Assembly: GCA_903925015.1 (NCBI GenBank)
Contig: CAIYDY010000399.1
Coordinates: forward strand, 1-34,688
Reading direction: 5' to 3'
Source of the DNA: an uncultured Acidobacteriia bacterium
GTDB taxonomy: Bacteria > Acidobacteriota > Terriglobia > Bryobacterales > Bryobacteraceae
Length of the DNA: 34,688 bases
How positions within the stretch are numbered: position 1 is the stretch's first letter; each line of letters begins with the position of its first letter. Shown here piece after piece: positions 6,609 through 14,558 of the stretch. Both the position numbers and the translations under genes were made by a program. The notes beneath the pieces are model-generated. The model saw only the letters and a list, made by a program, of their open reading frames with translations. It searched no databases and was not told the origin of the DNA.

Positions 6609-8015
6609 ATGAGCATGACGCGACGCGAATGGATGGCAGGAACCGCCGTCGGTGGCATGGCCGCCGCACTGGCCCAAACCGGGGCATACTCGCAAACGAA
6701 AAAACCCAATGTGCTGTTCTTCTTTACCGACCAGCAGCGGTGGGACACGTTGGGCGTCTACGGCAATCCCATGGGCATCACCCCCAACTGGGACAAAATG
6801 GCGTCCGATGGTACCCGCTTTGAGTTTGCCTACACGCCGCAACCGGTTTGCGCTCCCACGCGCAGTTCCATGCAGACCGGAAAATACCCGACCACTACCG
6901 GCGTGATCCGCAACGGCCTGGTATTGAAGGACGACGAGGTCACCCTCGCGACGCTGTTCTCGCAAGCTGGCTACGACACCGGCTACATCGGCAAATGGCA
7001 CCTTTCTGACGTTGCGGAGTCCGGCCCAGTGCCATTGAAGCGCCGCGGCGGCTACAACCAGTTCTGGGTGGCGGCGAACGCACTGGAACACACGTCGGTG
7101 CCGATGGAAGGCAAGATGTGGGATGAAAACAACCAAGTAGTGGAGTTCAAGGACGAATTCCGCGTGGACGCACTGACGGACCAGACCGTGCGCTTCCTAC
7201 GCCAGAAGAGGACGAAGCCGTTCTTTCTGTTCGTATCGCACCTCGAACCCCATTTCCAGAACTCCACCAACACCTTTATCGCGCCCAAGGGGTACGCCGA
7301 CCGCTACAAGAACAACTTCTACATCCCACCGGATCTCGCACCTTTCCGCGGCGATTGGAAATCCCAGTTGCCCGACTACTACGGCATCATCGCCCGCATG
7401 GACGAGCAGTTCGGACGGGTGATGGACGAATTGAAGGCACAAGGGCAACTGGAGAACACGATTGTGGTTCTGACCACCGACCACGGCTGCCATTTCCGGA
7501 CACGAAACGCCGAGTACAAGCGCAGCTGCCACGAATCGTCCACACGTATCCCGCTGATCATTCGGGGACCCGGCTTTGAGGGCGGAAAAACAGTGAGCCA
7601 ACTGGTGAGTACGATTGACGTTCCCGCAACTTTGCTGGCGGCCACCGGGCAACCGGTGCCTGCCGCAATGCAGGGCAAGAGCCTAATGCCGCTTGTGCAG
7701 GGCAAGACGATGGACTGGCGCAACGAGGTCTACATCCAGATGCGCGAGGAAGCCTTGGGACGCGCGTTGAGGACGGACCAGTGGAAGTATTGCGTGTACG
7801 ATCCCACCGTGACCGATCCGAAACAGCCGTGGAGCACAACCTACGTCGAGCGGCATATCTACGATGTGAAGAACGATCCCAACGAGCTGGTGAATCTTGC
7901 CGGAAGGGCGGACATGAAGGAGGTTTCCGCCATGCTCCGGGCGAAACTGATTGCGCGGATCGTGGAAAACGGCGAGCCGCGTCCGGTGATTTCGCCTGCG
8001 AAATACTACGCATAG
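6609..8015 (+). CDS. Tat-exported sulfatase (arylsulfatase A family)
   Basis: The product is 468 residues. A twin-arginine signal (MTRREWMAGTAVGGMAAALA, about 3-22) sends it folded to the periplasm. The sulfatase core follows: NVLFFFTDQQRWDTLGVYG (metal-binding Asp41), then VCAPTRSSMQTGKYP, the C-x-P-x-R motif in which Cys81 becomes formylglycine, later TTDHGCHFR and a C-terminal subdomain (KYCVYDP, IYDVKNDPNELVNLA). It hydrolyses sulfate esters, in soil bacteria often of polysaccharides; the substrate cannot be told. The Cys type needs a formylglycine-generating enzyme, not encoded here. The second position of the usual DD metal pair is Gln, as in many family members. ATG 6609 is preceded by AGGAA. 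Confidence 0.92.
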   Translation: MSMTRREWMAGTAVGGMAAALAQTGAYSQTKKPNVLFFFTDQQRWDTLGVYGNPMGITPNWDKMASDGTRFEFAYTPQPVCAPTRSSMQTGKYPTTTGVIRNGLVLKDDEVTLATLFSQAGYDTGYIGKWHLSDVAESGPVPLKRRGGYNQFWVAANALEHTSVPMEGKMWDENNQVVEFKDEFRVDALTDQTVRFLRQKRTKPFFLFVSHLEPHFQNSTNTFIAPKGYADRYKNNFYIPPDLAPFRGDWKSQLPDYYGIIARMDEQFGRVMDELKAQGQLENTIVVLTTDHGCHFRTRNAEYKRSCHESSTRIPLIIRGPGFEGGKTVSQLVSTIDVPATLLAATGQPVPAAMQGKSLMPLVQGKTMDWRNEVYIQMREEALGRALRTDQWKYCVYDPTVTDPKQPWSTTYVERHIYDVKNDPNELVNLAGRADMKEVSAMLRAKLIARIVENGEPRPVISPAKYYA

Positions 8016-8042
8016 GTTTAGATTTCAGGTGGGAGAATCTTC

Positions 8043-8825
8043 ATGCAACCGAACGTGAGCCGATTGGGTAGCCAAAGGTACTGGATAGCCGGATTGCTGG
8101 CCGGCGCATCCAGTTATGCGGCCCAGCCCATGTCCAGCGGTGTGCAAAATCGGCTCATAGCCACGTATTGCGCCGTCTGCCACACGGACGCAACGAGGAA
8201 CGGAGGCCTTTCACTGGAGCACTACGACGCCGCACAACCGGATCCGCCATTGGCGGCGATGCTGCTAAGCAAGTTGAACGGCGGGGCGATGGGTGCTGCG
8301 GGACTTGGACTTCCCGACTTGCCAACCCGCGAGGCCTGGGTGGTGGCAACAGCATCACAGGCGGCGGGAGCCGACAGTTGGAACGTGATCCGCAGCGAAT
8401 CAGCCGGAGCAAATGCGCCAGCCATTGCGGCGAGCGTAGTTCGGAGCGTGGCACCAAGAAAGCCAGGTGCCGCCGGACCGGTTTACAGGCTGGAGCTTTC
8501 GTGCGACGGCCCTGCCCGCCAAGGGGAAATTCACTTGACGTGGTCGCCCGAACCGAAAACCGACATCGTATTTTCAGTGTCATCGGACGGTGCGACCGGA
8601 ATCCCCCACCGGCTGGAGGGGCGGGAGGAAACCATGGGGAATGGTTCGGCGGTAACGACTGGGCTCGCCTCGGCCCGGATACGCGGGGCCCTGCCGGCCC
8701 GGACGCTGACGATCAGCGATCTGTTTCCGGGCGAGGCCGTGACCTTTCCAATGGATACGTTGGAGCCGCAGGCTCGAAGACAGTTGGAATCGTGTTGGCA
8801 GTCTCTTGGGCCTCCGACTCGCTAG
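8043..8825 (+). CDS. Exported protein with one cytochrome c haem motif
   Basis: The product is 260 residues. A hydrophobic N-terminal segment (about 12-27, WIAGLLAGASSYAAQ) looks like a signal peptide. Then comes CAVCH at residues 43-47, a single c-type haem site in a short domain resembling the Planctomycete/Acidobacteria cytochrome C module (ATYCAVCHTDATRNGGLSLEHYD). The rest (about 130-260) is beta-rich and unrecognised. It lies 27 bp after the sulfatase, and GGGAG precedes ATG 8043, so both may be one transcript. Proteins of this kind usually have longer C-terminal DUF1585/DUF1592-type domains; none is visible here, so its redox partner is unknown. Confidence 0.75.
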   Translation: MQPNVSRLGSQRYWIAGLLAGASSYAAQPMSSGVQNRLIATYCAVCHTDATRNGGLSLEHYDAAQPDPPLAAMLLSKLNGGAMGAAGLGLPDLPTREAWVVATASQAAGADSWNVIRSESAGANAPAIAASVVRSVAPRKPGAAGPVYRLELSCDGPARQGEIHLTWSPEPKTDIVFSVSSDGATGIPHRLEGREETMGNGSAVTTGLASARIRGALPARTLTISDLFPGEAVTFPMDTLEPQARRQLESCWQSLGPPTR

Positions 8826-8847
8826 TCAGTGAAGATCTACCGGGAGA

Positions 8848-9003
8848 CTATCGGGGAGGATTCGGCGGCTTCCTCCCGCCCACTGCAAAATACAGGCTCA
8901 AAGACAGGACCAGCAGGAGCCAAAGTGAATTGCCCCGGGAGTCCACTGGCTTGGTAGCGGAAAGAGTCGGAGCATTGGCCAGCAGCACAAGAAACGGATT
9001 CAC
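8848..9003 (-). CDS. Possible 51-aa single-span membrane protein
   Basis: This is a short minus-strand frame, GTG 9003 to TAG 8848. It starts VNPFLVLLANAPTLSATKP and ends with one clear membrane span (NSLWLLLVLSLSLYFAVGG) plus a short basic/proline tail. TAGGGA lies a few bases before the start. It fills most of an otherwise empty stretch (8826-9054) and points the same way as the lipoprotein gene at 9055-9276 upstream of it. I recognise no family. It could be a chance frame; the hydrophobic segment and ribosome-binding site are the only support. Confidence 0.33.
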   Translation of the reverse strand: MNPFLVLLANAPTLSATKPVDSRGNSLWLLLVLSLSLYFAVGGRKPPNPPR

Positions 9004-9054
9004 GGGTCCCTACTAGAGGGAACAGGTTCCGCGGGCAAAACCGGTCAGAGTTTT

Positions 9055-9276
9055 CTATTTATTTTGCTCGGGTGCATACACCCAAGAGTACTTGTGGGCC
9101 GGACGATGGTTCGACTGGGAATCCGCGCGTGCCTCGCACTTGGCATTGTCCGCCACGGTTCCAGACTCGTCAACGCAGCGCTTGGCCGCCAAGTGCTTTT
9201 CGCCGCATCCAGCCAAACTCATCAACGCAGCAACAACGGAGGAAGTCAAAATCGAGTTGCGCGAGGACCATGCCAT
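9055..9276 (-). CDS. Small lipoprotein with Cys-rich 'CVDESG' segment
   Basis: The product is 73 residues. Residues 1-25 (MAWSSRNSILTSSVVAALMS) form a signal peptide ending in the lipobox LAGC, so Cys is lipidated and the mature protein is about 50 residues on a membrane. The mature part has KRCVDESGTVADNAKCEA followed by a polar region and a terminal HKYSWVYAP. This layout (RCVDxxG, a second Cys, then an aromatic WxY) reminds me of small DUF1190-like envelope lipoproteins, but the match is loose. The frame is open further upstream antisense to dcd; ATG 9276 is chosen because it gives a clean lipoprotein signal. It is divergent from dcd. Confidence 0.6.
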   Translation of the reverse strand: MAWSSRNSILTSSVVAALMSLAGCGEKHLAAKRCVDESGTVADNAKCEARADSQSNHRPAHKYSWVYAPEQNK

Positions 9277-9373
9277 GATCCGACTATACCAATGCCTTTC
9301 AGCACCCGTGTCATCATAAAGTAACCGGCCCCAAGAGCGGCGAGCCGAAAGCAAAGACCCGACGCCACCAGAC

Positions 9374-10489
9374 ATGACTGGACCAGAACCGGCAGGCGTA
9401 CTGCCGTCGCAATCACTTGAAGCCCTGATCGCCTCCGGTGCCATTCGGGCCCGCAATCCAATCCTCCCCGAACAGGTCCAACCGTCGTCGATCGACCTGC
9501 GCCTTGGCTCGGAAGCGTACCGCGTGCGCGCGAGTTTTCTCGCCACCGGCACGGACACCGTCACCAGCAAACTGGAAAAGTACCGGCTCCACACCATCGA
9601 CCTTTCCCGCCCAGCGGTTCTGGAAAAAGGCTGTGTCTACATGGTGCCCCTTCAGGAGGAACTGAATCTCCCTGCCGCGATCTCGGGCCGGGCAAATCCA
9701 AAGAGTTCCACCGGCCGGATCGACGTCTTTACGCGCCTGATTACGGACGAAGGCCGCCGTTTCGAAATCGTTCCGCCCGGATACAAGGGGCGACTCTACG
9801 CCGAAGTGGTGCCCCGTACGTTCAGCATAGTTGTACGCCAAGGCGACCGGCTTTCGCAACTCCGGCTCTTCCAGGGCGAATACATGCCAACCGACGTCGT
9901 CCTTCGAGCACTGGGAGACGAGGAGGCCCTGATCTACCTCCCGGACCTGAGCCGTGGGGAGCCCATGATCCAGAACGGCCTACGGCTTTCCGTCGATCTT
10001 TCAGACGCCCCGGTGATCGGCTTCAAGGCCCGCAAGCATGCGCCTCTGATCGATTTGGCCCGGATCAACCACTACGATCCCGCCGACTTCTTTGATTCGA
10101 TCCACCGCAACGAGAGTCGTACACTGATCCTCGACCCCGAGGATTTCTACATCCTGGCCTCCCGCGAAAAAGTGCGCATCCCGGCCATGTACGCGGCCGA
10201 AATGGTACCCTTCGACCCCACGATCGGCGAATTCCGCATCCACTATGCCGGATTTTTCGACCCCGGCTTCGGCTACGGGCACGGGGAAATCCATGGCACC
10301 CGCGCCGTGCTGGAAGTCCGGTCGCACGAAGTTCCATTCATCTTGGAGGATGGCCAGGCAGTGGCCAGCCTCGTCTACGAAAAGCTGCTGGAGCGCCCGA
10401 AAGTCCTGTACGGCGAAGGCATCGGATCCTCATACCAACACCAGGGATTGAAATTGAGCAAACACTTCAGGACTCCGGCCCATGGCTGA
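9374..10489 (+). CDS. dcd: dCTP deaminase, long two-domain form
   Basis: The product is 371 residues, about twice the length of E. coli Dcd (193). It carries two dUTPase-like domains. The first (about 10-190) has PSSIDLRLGSEAYRV and the phosphate-binding SGRANPKSSTGRIDVFTRLI. The second (about 210-365) has MVPFDPTIGEFRIHYAGFFDPGFGYG followed by GTRAVLEVRSHEVPFILEDG. Dcd deaminates dCTP to dUTP, feeding dTMP synthesis; long duplicated forms occur in Alphaproteobacteria and some other phyla. ATG 9374 is the first in-frame start after the promoter region. The last 8 bases overlap the PfkB kinase gene by the same ATGGCTGA arrangement seen at mobA/ABC. Confidence 0.9.
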   Translation: MTGPEPAGVLPSQSLEALIASGAIRARNPILPEQVQPSSIDLRLGSEAYRVRASFLATGTDTVTSKLEKYRLHTIDLSRPAVLEKGCVYMVPLQEELNLPAAISGRANPKSSTGRIDVFTRLITDEGRRFEIVPPGYKGRLYAEVVPRTFSIVVRQGDRLSQLRLFQGEYMPTDVVLRALGDEEALIYLPDLSRGEPMIQNGLRLSVDLSDAPVIGFKARKHAPLIDLARINHYDPADFFDSIHRNESRTLILDPEDFYILASREKVRIPAMYAAEMVPFDPTIGEFRIHYAGFFDPGFGYGHGEIHGTRAVLEVRSHEVPFILEDGQAVASLVYEKLLERPKVLYGEGIGSSYQHQGLKLSKHFRTPAHG

Positions 10490-11447
10490 GCCCACCACAC
10501 CGACATTCGACGTAACCGGCATCGGCCTCAACGCCACAGATACGGTTTTCCGGGTGCCGCACTTCCCCGCCTACGGGGGCAAGGTTCCCTTTGCGGACGA
10601 ACACTACTCCGTTGGCGGCCAGATGGCCAGCGCAATCGTCACCTGCGCCAAACTGGGACTGCGCTCCAAGTACATCGGCGCCGTAGGGGACGACTACCGG
10701 GGCCGACTGCAGCTTGAGAGCCTGGAACAATCGGGCGTCAACATAGACGACGTGCGCCGCAGGACGAATTGCCCCAACCAGTCGGCCTACATCGTCATCG
10801 ACGAGGCGACCGGCGAGCGCACAGTGTTCTGGAACCACGCCGATTGCCTGACGTTGCAGCCGGACGAGATTACACCCGACCAGATCATCGGCACCCGCCT
10901 GCTCCACGTGGATTGCCACGATACGGCGGCCGTGGAGAAGGCGGCGCGCATCGCGTCGGCCAACGACATTCCGGTCACGGCCGACGTCGATACTCTCTAC
11001 GCCGGGTTCGACCGGGTGCTTCCGTTTATCGACTACCTTGTTGCGAGCTCCGAGTTCCCTGCCCGGCTGACCGGTATCGAGGATCCGTTCAAGGCCCTGA
11101 CGGCCATCCAGGAGCGGCACGGCATGAAGGTTGCAGCCATGACGCTGGGGGGCCACGGCTCGCTGGCACTGATCGAGGGCCGATTCGTCTACTCGCCGGC
11201 CTTTGTCGTCAATTGTGTGGATACAACCGGTGCCGGAGACGTTTTCCATGGGGCGTTCTGTTACGCGCTGCTCCAGAATATGCCGATTGCGGACGCCTTG
11301 GGCTTCTCCAACGCCATGGCCGCATTGAATTGCACCAAAATGGGCGCGCGGGGGGGAATCGCGACCCTCGCCGAGGCCAATGCACTGCTGGTACGCGGCG
11401 AGCGGCGTTCGCGAACGGATGTAGCCGCCAGATCGTCTTTAACGTAA
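10482..11447 (+). CDS. PfkB-family sugar or nucleoside kinase
   Basis: The product is 321 residues of the ribokinase/PfkB fold. The N-terminal substrate lid and glycine pair (GGQMASAIVTCAKLG, about residue 46) are followed by a VGDDYRG region. The C-terminal signature DTTGAGDVFHGAF (about residue 248) contains the anion-hole Gly-Ala-Gly and the catalytic Asp. The enzyme phosphorylates the hydroxymethyl group of a sugar or nucleoside using ATP. The substrate cannot be read from sequence. Overlap with dcd makes a pyrimidine-related or salvage role worth considering, but this is inference. The next gene starts 6 bp downstream, so it is part of the dcd-kinase-rhomboid-bshB1 operon. Confidence 0.88.
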   Translation: MAEPTTPTFDVTGIGLNATDTVFRVPHFPAYGGKVPFADEHYSVGGQMASAIVTCAKLGLRSKYIGAVGDDYRGRLQLESLEQSGVNIDDVRRRTNCPNQSAYIVIDEATGERTVFWNHADCLTLQPDEITPDQIIGTRLLHVDCHDTAAVEKAARIASANDIPVTADVDTLYAGFDRVLPFIDYLVASSEFPARLTGIEDPFKALTAIQERHGMKVAAMTLGGHGSLALIEGRFVYSPAFVVNCVDTTGAGDVFHGAFCYALLQNMPIADALGFSNAMAALNCTKMGARGGIATLAEANALLVRGERRSRTDVAARSSLT

Positions 11448-11453
11448 GACCAC

Positions 11454-12116
11454 ATGTTTCCGTACCGCGACGACCGCCCGACTTTCACGTTTCCGTTTGT
11501 CACCTCGCTGCTGATCGCCGTCTGTGTTTACGTGTTTTTCCGCGAGATCACGATGAGCGATTTTGCCCGCAACGTCATGATCGAGCGGTATGGGCTGATT
11601 CCAGCCCATGTGACCTTGCAATCCCTGGTGACGATGATGTTCCTCCACGGCGGGTGGAGCCACATCATCGGCAATATGCTCTTTCTTTGGACGTTCGGCA
11701 AGAGCCTCGAAGATGCCATGGGGCATGTGAAGTTCCTCGGTTTCTACCTGGCTTGCGGGATCCTTTCAGGAATTGTGCACGCGGCTGTGAACTACGGGTC
11801 GCTGGTGCCCACCGTGGGCGCGTCGGGAGCCATCGCCGGTGTGATGGGAGCGTATCTGGTGACCTTTCCGCGGGCGAACATCAAGACAATCTTCTTTTTC
11901 GTGATCTTCGTGACCACGGTGGAAGTGCCGGCACCCATTGTCCTGCTCTACTGGTTCGGCATGCAGTTGGTGAGCGGTTACGGATCCATCGTGCACACTA
12001 CGGTGTCCGATGGCGGCGTAGCGTGGTTTGGACACATCGGAGGCTTCGTCGTCGGCATCATACTGGTGTTTGCGATGGGAACCCGGCGGCTCTACTACCG
12101 GCCTCGCGTGTATTAG
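11454..12116 (+). CDS. Rhomboid-family intramembrane serine protease
   Basis: The product is 220 residues with about six hydrophobic spans, starting with FPFVTSLLIAVCVYVFF (about 13-29). The rhomboid motifs are present: FLHGGWSHIIGNMLFLW (about 63-79, with Asn74), the nucleophile in VGASGAIAG (Ser124), and His194 in WFGHIGGFVVG, completing the Ser-His dyad. Rhomboids cut transmembrane substrates within the inner membrane; the substrate is unknown. It resembles the common soil-bacterial 'rhomboid family' group with a long loop between helices 4 and 6. It is 6 bp from the kinase gene and 12 bp from bshB1 and probably cotranscribed. Confidence 0.92.
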   Translation: MFPYRDDRPTFTFPFVTSLLIAVCVYVFFREITMSDFARNVMIERYGLIPAHVTLQSLVTMMFLHGGWSHIIGNMLFLWTFGKSLEDAMGHVKFLGFYLACGILSGIVHAAVNYGSLVPTVGASGAIAGVMGAYLVTFPRANIKTIFFFVIFVTTVEVPAPIVLLYWFGMQLVSGYGSIVHTTVSDGGVAWFGHIGGFVVGIILVFAMGTRRLYYRPRVY

Positions 12117-12128
12117 GAAAAGGAACAA

Positions 12129-12836
12129 ATGATCGACGTACTGGCCATTGCGGCCCACCCCGACGACGTGGAACAGACTTGCGGCGGCACGCTGCTCAAA
12201 ATGGCCGAAGCCGGATATAAGACAGGCATCATCGACCTGAGTGCCGGCGACATGGGCACGCGCGGCACACCGGAACAGCGTGTGGCGGAGTCGGAAAAAG
12301 CCGGGGAAATCCTCCGGGTATCGCACCGCGAGAACTTGCACTTTCCCGACGCGCGGCTCGAAAACTCGATGGCAGGCCGGATGACGCTCGCCTACAAGAT
12401 CCGGGTACTCAGGCCGCGAACCGTGATCCTGCCCTACTGGACGGGTCGCCATCCGGACCATTACAGGGCGTCGGAGATCGGCTACGAGGCCTGCTTCCTC
12501 GCGGGATTGAAGAAGATCGACCAGTACACCGAGCCGCACCGCCCGTACAAGATCATTTATTCCTCGGTGTACGCGAACGTCACGCCGTCGTTCGTTGTAG
12601 ATGTCACGCGGCATTTCGACCGGCGCATGGATTCGCTGTTGGCCTACCGCTCCCAATACGGGCCGGTCGAGGAAGGCTCCGACCTGTTCCCGGACGAGGC
12701 CGAAGTCAGGGACCGGTTGGCGTCGACCGCACGATTCTACGGCAATCTGATCGGCGTCAAGTACGGCGAACCCTACGCCGTGAAGGAAACGATGCGGGTC
12801 GACGACATCGTGACGATGCCGGTCCGCAGCATCTAA
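12129..12836 (+). CDS. bshB1: Bacillithiol-type deacetylase BshB1 (LmbE family)
   Basis: The product is 235 residues. The LmbE/PIG-L fold zinc site is visible as AHPDDVEQTCGGTL (His10, Asp13) and later GRHPDHYRASEIGYEACFLAGLKK. The text IIDLSAGDMGTRGTPEQR is characteristic of BshB1, which removes acetyl from GlcNAc-malate during bacillithiol synthesis. BshA and BshC are not in the window, so bacillithiol synthesis is inferred rather than shown; related LmbE proteins can act on other N-acetylglucosaminyl substrates. AAGGA precedes ATG 12129. The stop lies 2 bp from the stop of the convergent DinB-like gene. Confidence 0.85.
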   Translation: MIDVLAIAAHPDDVEQTCGGTLLKMAEAGYKTGIIDLSAGDMGTRGTPEQRVAESEKAGEILRVSHRENLHFPDARLENSMAGRMTLAYKIRVLRPRTVILPYWTGRHPDHYRASEIGYEACFLAGLKKIDQYTEPHRPYKIIYSSVYANVTPSFVVDVTRHFDRRMDSLLAYRSQYGPVEEGSDLFPDEAEVRDRLASTARFYGNLIGVKYGEPYAVKETMRVDDIVTMPVRSI

Positions 12837-12838
12837 AT

Positions 12839-13342
12839 CTAGAAGGTATCGCTGCCGCGCCAGAGGTTCAGCGTGCCGAGTTCCTCACGCCCGGATGCTT
12901 TCAAGTACAGGAAGAACTGCATCCGGTAGGCCACGTAGTGGTTGAGAACCAGACGGATGATGGCGACCGCGCGGCTCGCCTTTCCGAACAAGTCGATTTC
13001 AGCCTGAAGGTCGGTGTCAGTCAAGGGAGCCAGCAATTCGGCGACTTCCGCCTCTTGGGCTGCGATGGCCGATTTCAACCCGTCGAAATCCATGGTCCGG
13101 GCGTTCGCCAACCCGTTCGTCCAAGCCGTCTTCCATGGTTCGATGTCGAATTTGCCCTCCACGATGGCGCGCAGGTGGATGCCCGGCATCACCGACAGAT
13201 ATTGCAACAGCTCCACGGTGGAGCGTTGCTTTTCGGAAGGCCTGTAGGCCAATTGGTCGTCCCCGGTCTTCGACAGCAGATGGTTGAGAATGCGGACCTC
13301 GCCTAGGAGGGCGGAAACCAGTTCTTCCTTTGTGAGCACCAT
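12839..13342 (-). CDS. DinB-superfamily protein
   Basis: The product is 167 residues, all helical, no signal. It has the four-helix layout of the DinB/YfiT superfamily: first helix EELVSALLGEVRILNHLL, a middle helix with PGIHLRAIVEG, and a final helix LNHYVAYRMQFFLYLKASG. Histidines in the first, second and last helices are in positions used to bind a metal in this superfamily (about His20, His55, His134). Some members transfer thiol groups, which would suit a neighbourhood with bshB1, but bshB1 is on the other strand and this link is speculative. It is the last gene of the long minus-strand cluster, 3 bp after the enolase-superfamily gene. Confidence 0.7.
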   Translation of the reverse strand: MVLTKEELVSALLGEVRILNHLLSKTGDDQLAYRPSEKQRSTVELLQYLSVMPGIHLRAIVEGKFDIEPWKTAWTNGLANARTMDFDGLKSAIAAQEAEVAELLAPLTDTDLQAEIDLFGKASRAVAIIRLVLNHYVAYRMQFFLYLKASGREELGTLNLWRGSDTF

Positions 13343-13345
13343 ACC

Positions 13346-14551
13346 CTAGACTTTAACCTGCGCTCGGCGGCGGGTGTTGCCGTAGGGATTCCTGCGTTTG
13401 AAATCCGCGAAGTCAACTTGAATGCCGATTCCGGGCTTCTCGGGCAACTTCACCAGCCCGTTCCGCTGGGTCGGGTAGGTGCCGCCAGTGACTGCCCGGA
13501 AAAGGTCGTCATCGGCGGCCTCCCACTCGTGTACTAGAAAATTCCGGCAGACCGACATCGTCGCCAGAGACGCCACGTGCGCCACGGGCCCGCTGCAGGA
13601 GTGCGGTGCCACCTCGACCCCGTAAGCCTCGGCCATGTTGGCGATCTTGCGCAATTCAGTCACACCTCCAGCATGCAGGACGTCGGGCTGGATGATGGCA
13701 GCACCCTTGGCATCGAGTAATTGCTTGAACTCAAACCTCGACGTGAGGCCCTCACCGGTAGCGATGGGAACAGGGCTCTTTGCTGCGACCTCGCCTAGCC
13801 CGGCCGGATTCTCCCGCAATGTCGGCTCCTCCAGAAAAAGAGGATTCGCCGGCGCGATGGCTCGGGCAAACTGGATTGCCGAGCGGACCGAGAATGTCTC
13901 GGCACATTCCAGTGCGATGTCGGCGCGGTTCCCAAATACCTTCCGAATGGCTGAAGCGTCGCCAACGTTCTTCTCGTTGCGCGCCAATTCGGAGGATCCC
14001 GGGGGCAGGGTGTATTTCACGGCGGTCCAGCCCTGCTCCAGGGTCTTCCCGGCAAGATCCGCAAGGCTCGAAGCATCGCGTTTCTCGGCCGCAATCGATG
14101 CGTCCCAGTGCGTGAAGTAGGCCCTCATTTCCGAGCGCACCGGCCCGCCCAAGAGTCGATGCAACGGCACTCCCAACCGCTTGGCCTCGATGTCCCACAA
14201 CGCCATGTCGACGGCGGAAAGGCCGGTCATCAGGTCGGGACCATTACGCCAGCGCGTGGCGACATAATAAACCCGGTTCCAGTGGCTTTCGGGGCCCGTT
14301 GGGTCCAAGCCAACGTACTCCGGCTCCAGCCAGCGCAGCACGGATTCCGCAATCTCGGTGCGGCTTTCCAGCGTCGCCTCGCCTAGCCCCGTGATCCCGG
14401 CATCGGTGTGGACCTCCAGGAACAGAAGGTCCCGCCAGCGCACCGTGACCTTGTGGATCTCGAACCTGGTGATCTTGATCTTGCCGAGGGGCTCCACGGC
14501 AGGCAATAGGAATGGTGCCGCGAGAGCGGCTCCGAAAGCGCGGCGGTTCAC
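13346..14551 (-). CDS. Exported mandelate racemase/muconate lactonizing-type enzyme
   Basis: The product is 401 residues. It has a short twin-arginine-like signal (MNRRAFGAALAAPFLLPAV), then an enolase-superfamily capping domain (about 27-140, ending DMALWDIEAKRLGVPLHRLLGG) and a TIM barrel. The barrel shows Lys in WTAVKYTL, metal ligands in ALECAETF, LFLEEPT and IATGEGL, and His in VAPHSCSGP. This pattern fits sugar-acid dehydratases or related MR-subgroup enzymes that abstract an alpha proton next to a carboxylate. The first metal ligand region reads ECAE, with Glu where Asp is common. The start is GTG 14551, giving the RR motif; the alpha/beta hydrolase ends 7 bp upstream. The substrate is unknown. 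Confidence 0.85.
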   Translation of the reverse strand: MNRRAFGAALAAPFLLPAVEPLGKIKITRFEIHKVTVRWRDLLFLEVHTDAGITGLGEATLESRTEIAESVLRWLEPEYVGLDPTGPESHWNRVYYVATRWRNGPDLMTGLSAVDMALWDIEAKRLGVPLHRLLGGPVRSEMRAYFTHWDASIAAEKRDASSLADLAGKTLEQGWTAVKYTLPPGSSELARNEKNVGDASAIRKVFGNRADIALECAETFSVRSAIQFARAIAPANPLFLEEPTLRENPAGLGEVAAKSPVPIATGEGLTSRFEFKQLLDAKGAAIIQPDVLHAGGVTELRKIANMAEAYGVEVAPHSCSGPVAHVASLATMSVCRNFLVHEWEAADDDLFRAVTGGTYPTQRNGLVKLPEKPGIGIQVDFADFKRRNPYGNTRRRAQVKV

Positions 14552-14558
14552 ACGGGAA

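Noticed and set aside
10769-12220. 483-residue plus-strand frame across the kinase and rhomboid genes
   Set aside because: It is Arg/Gly/Pro-rich, overlaps two clear genes in another frame and shows no motif.
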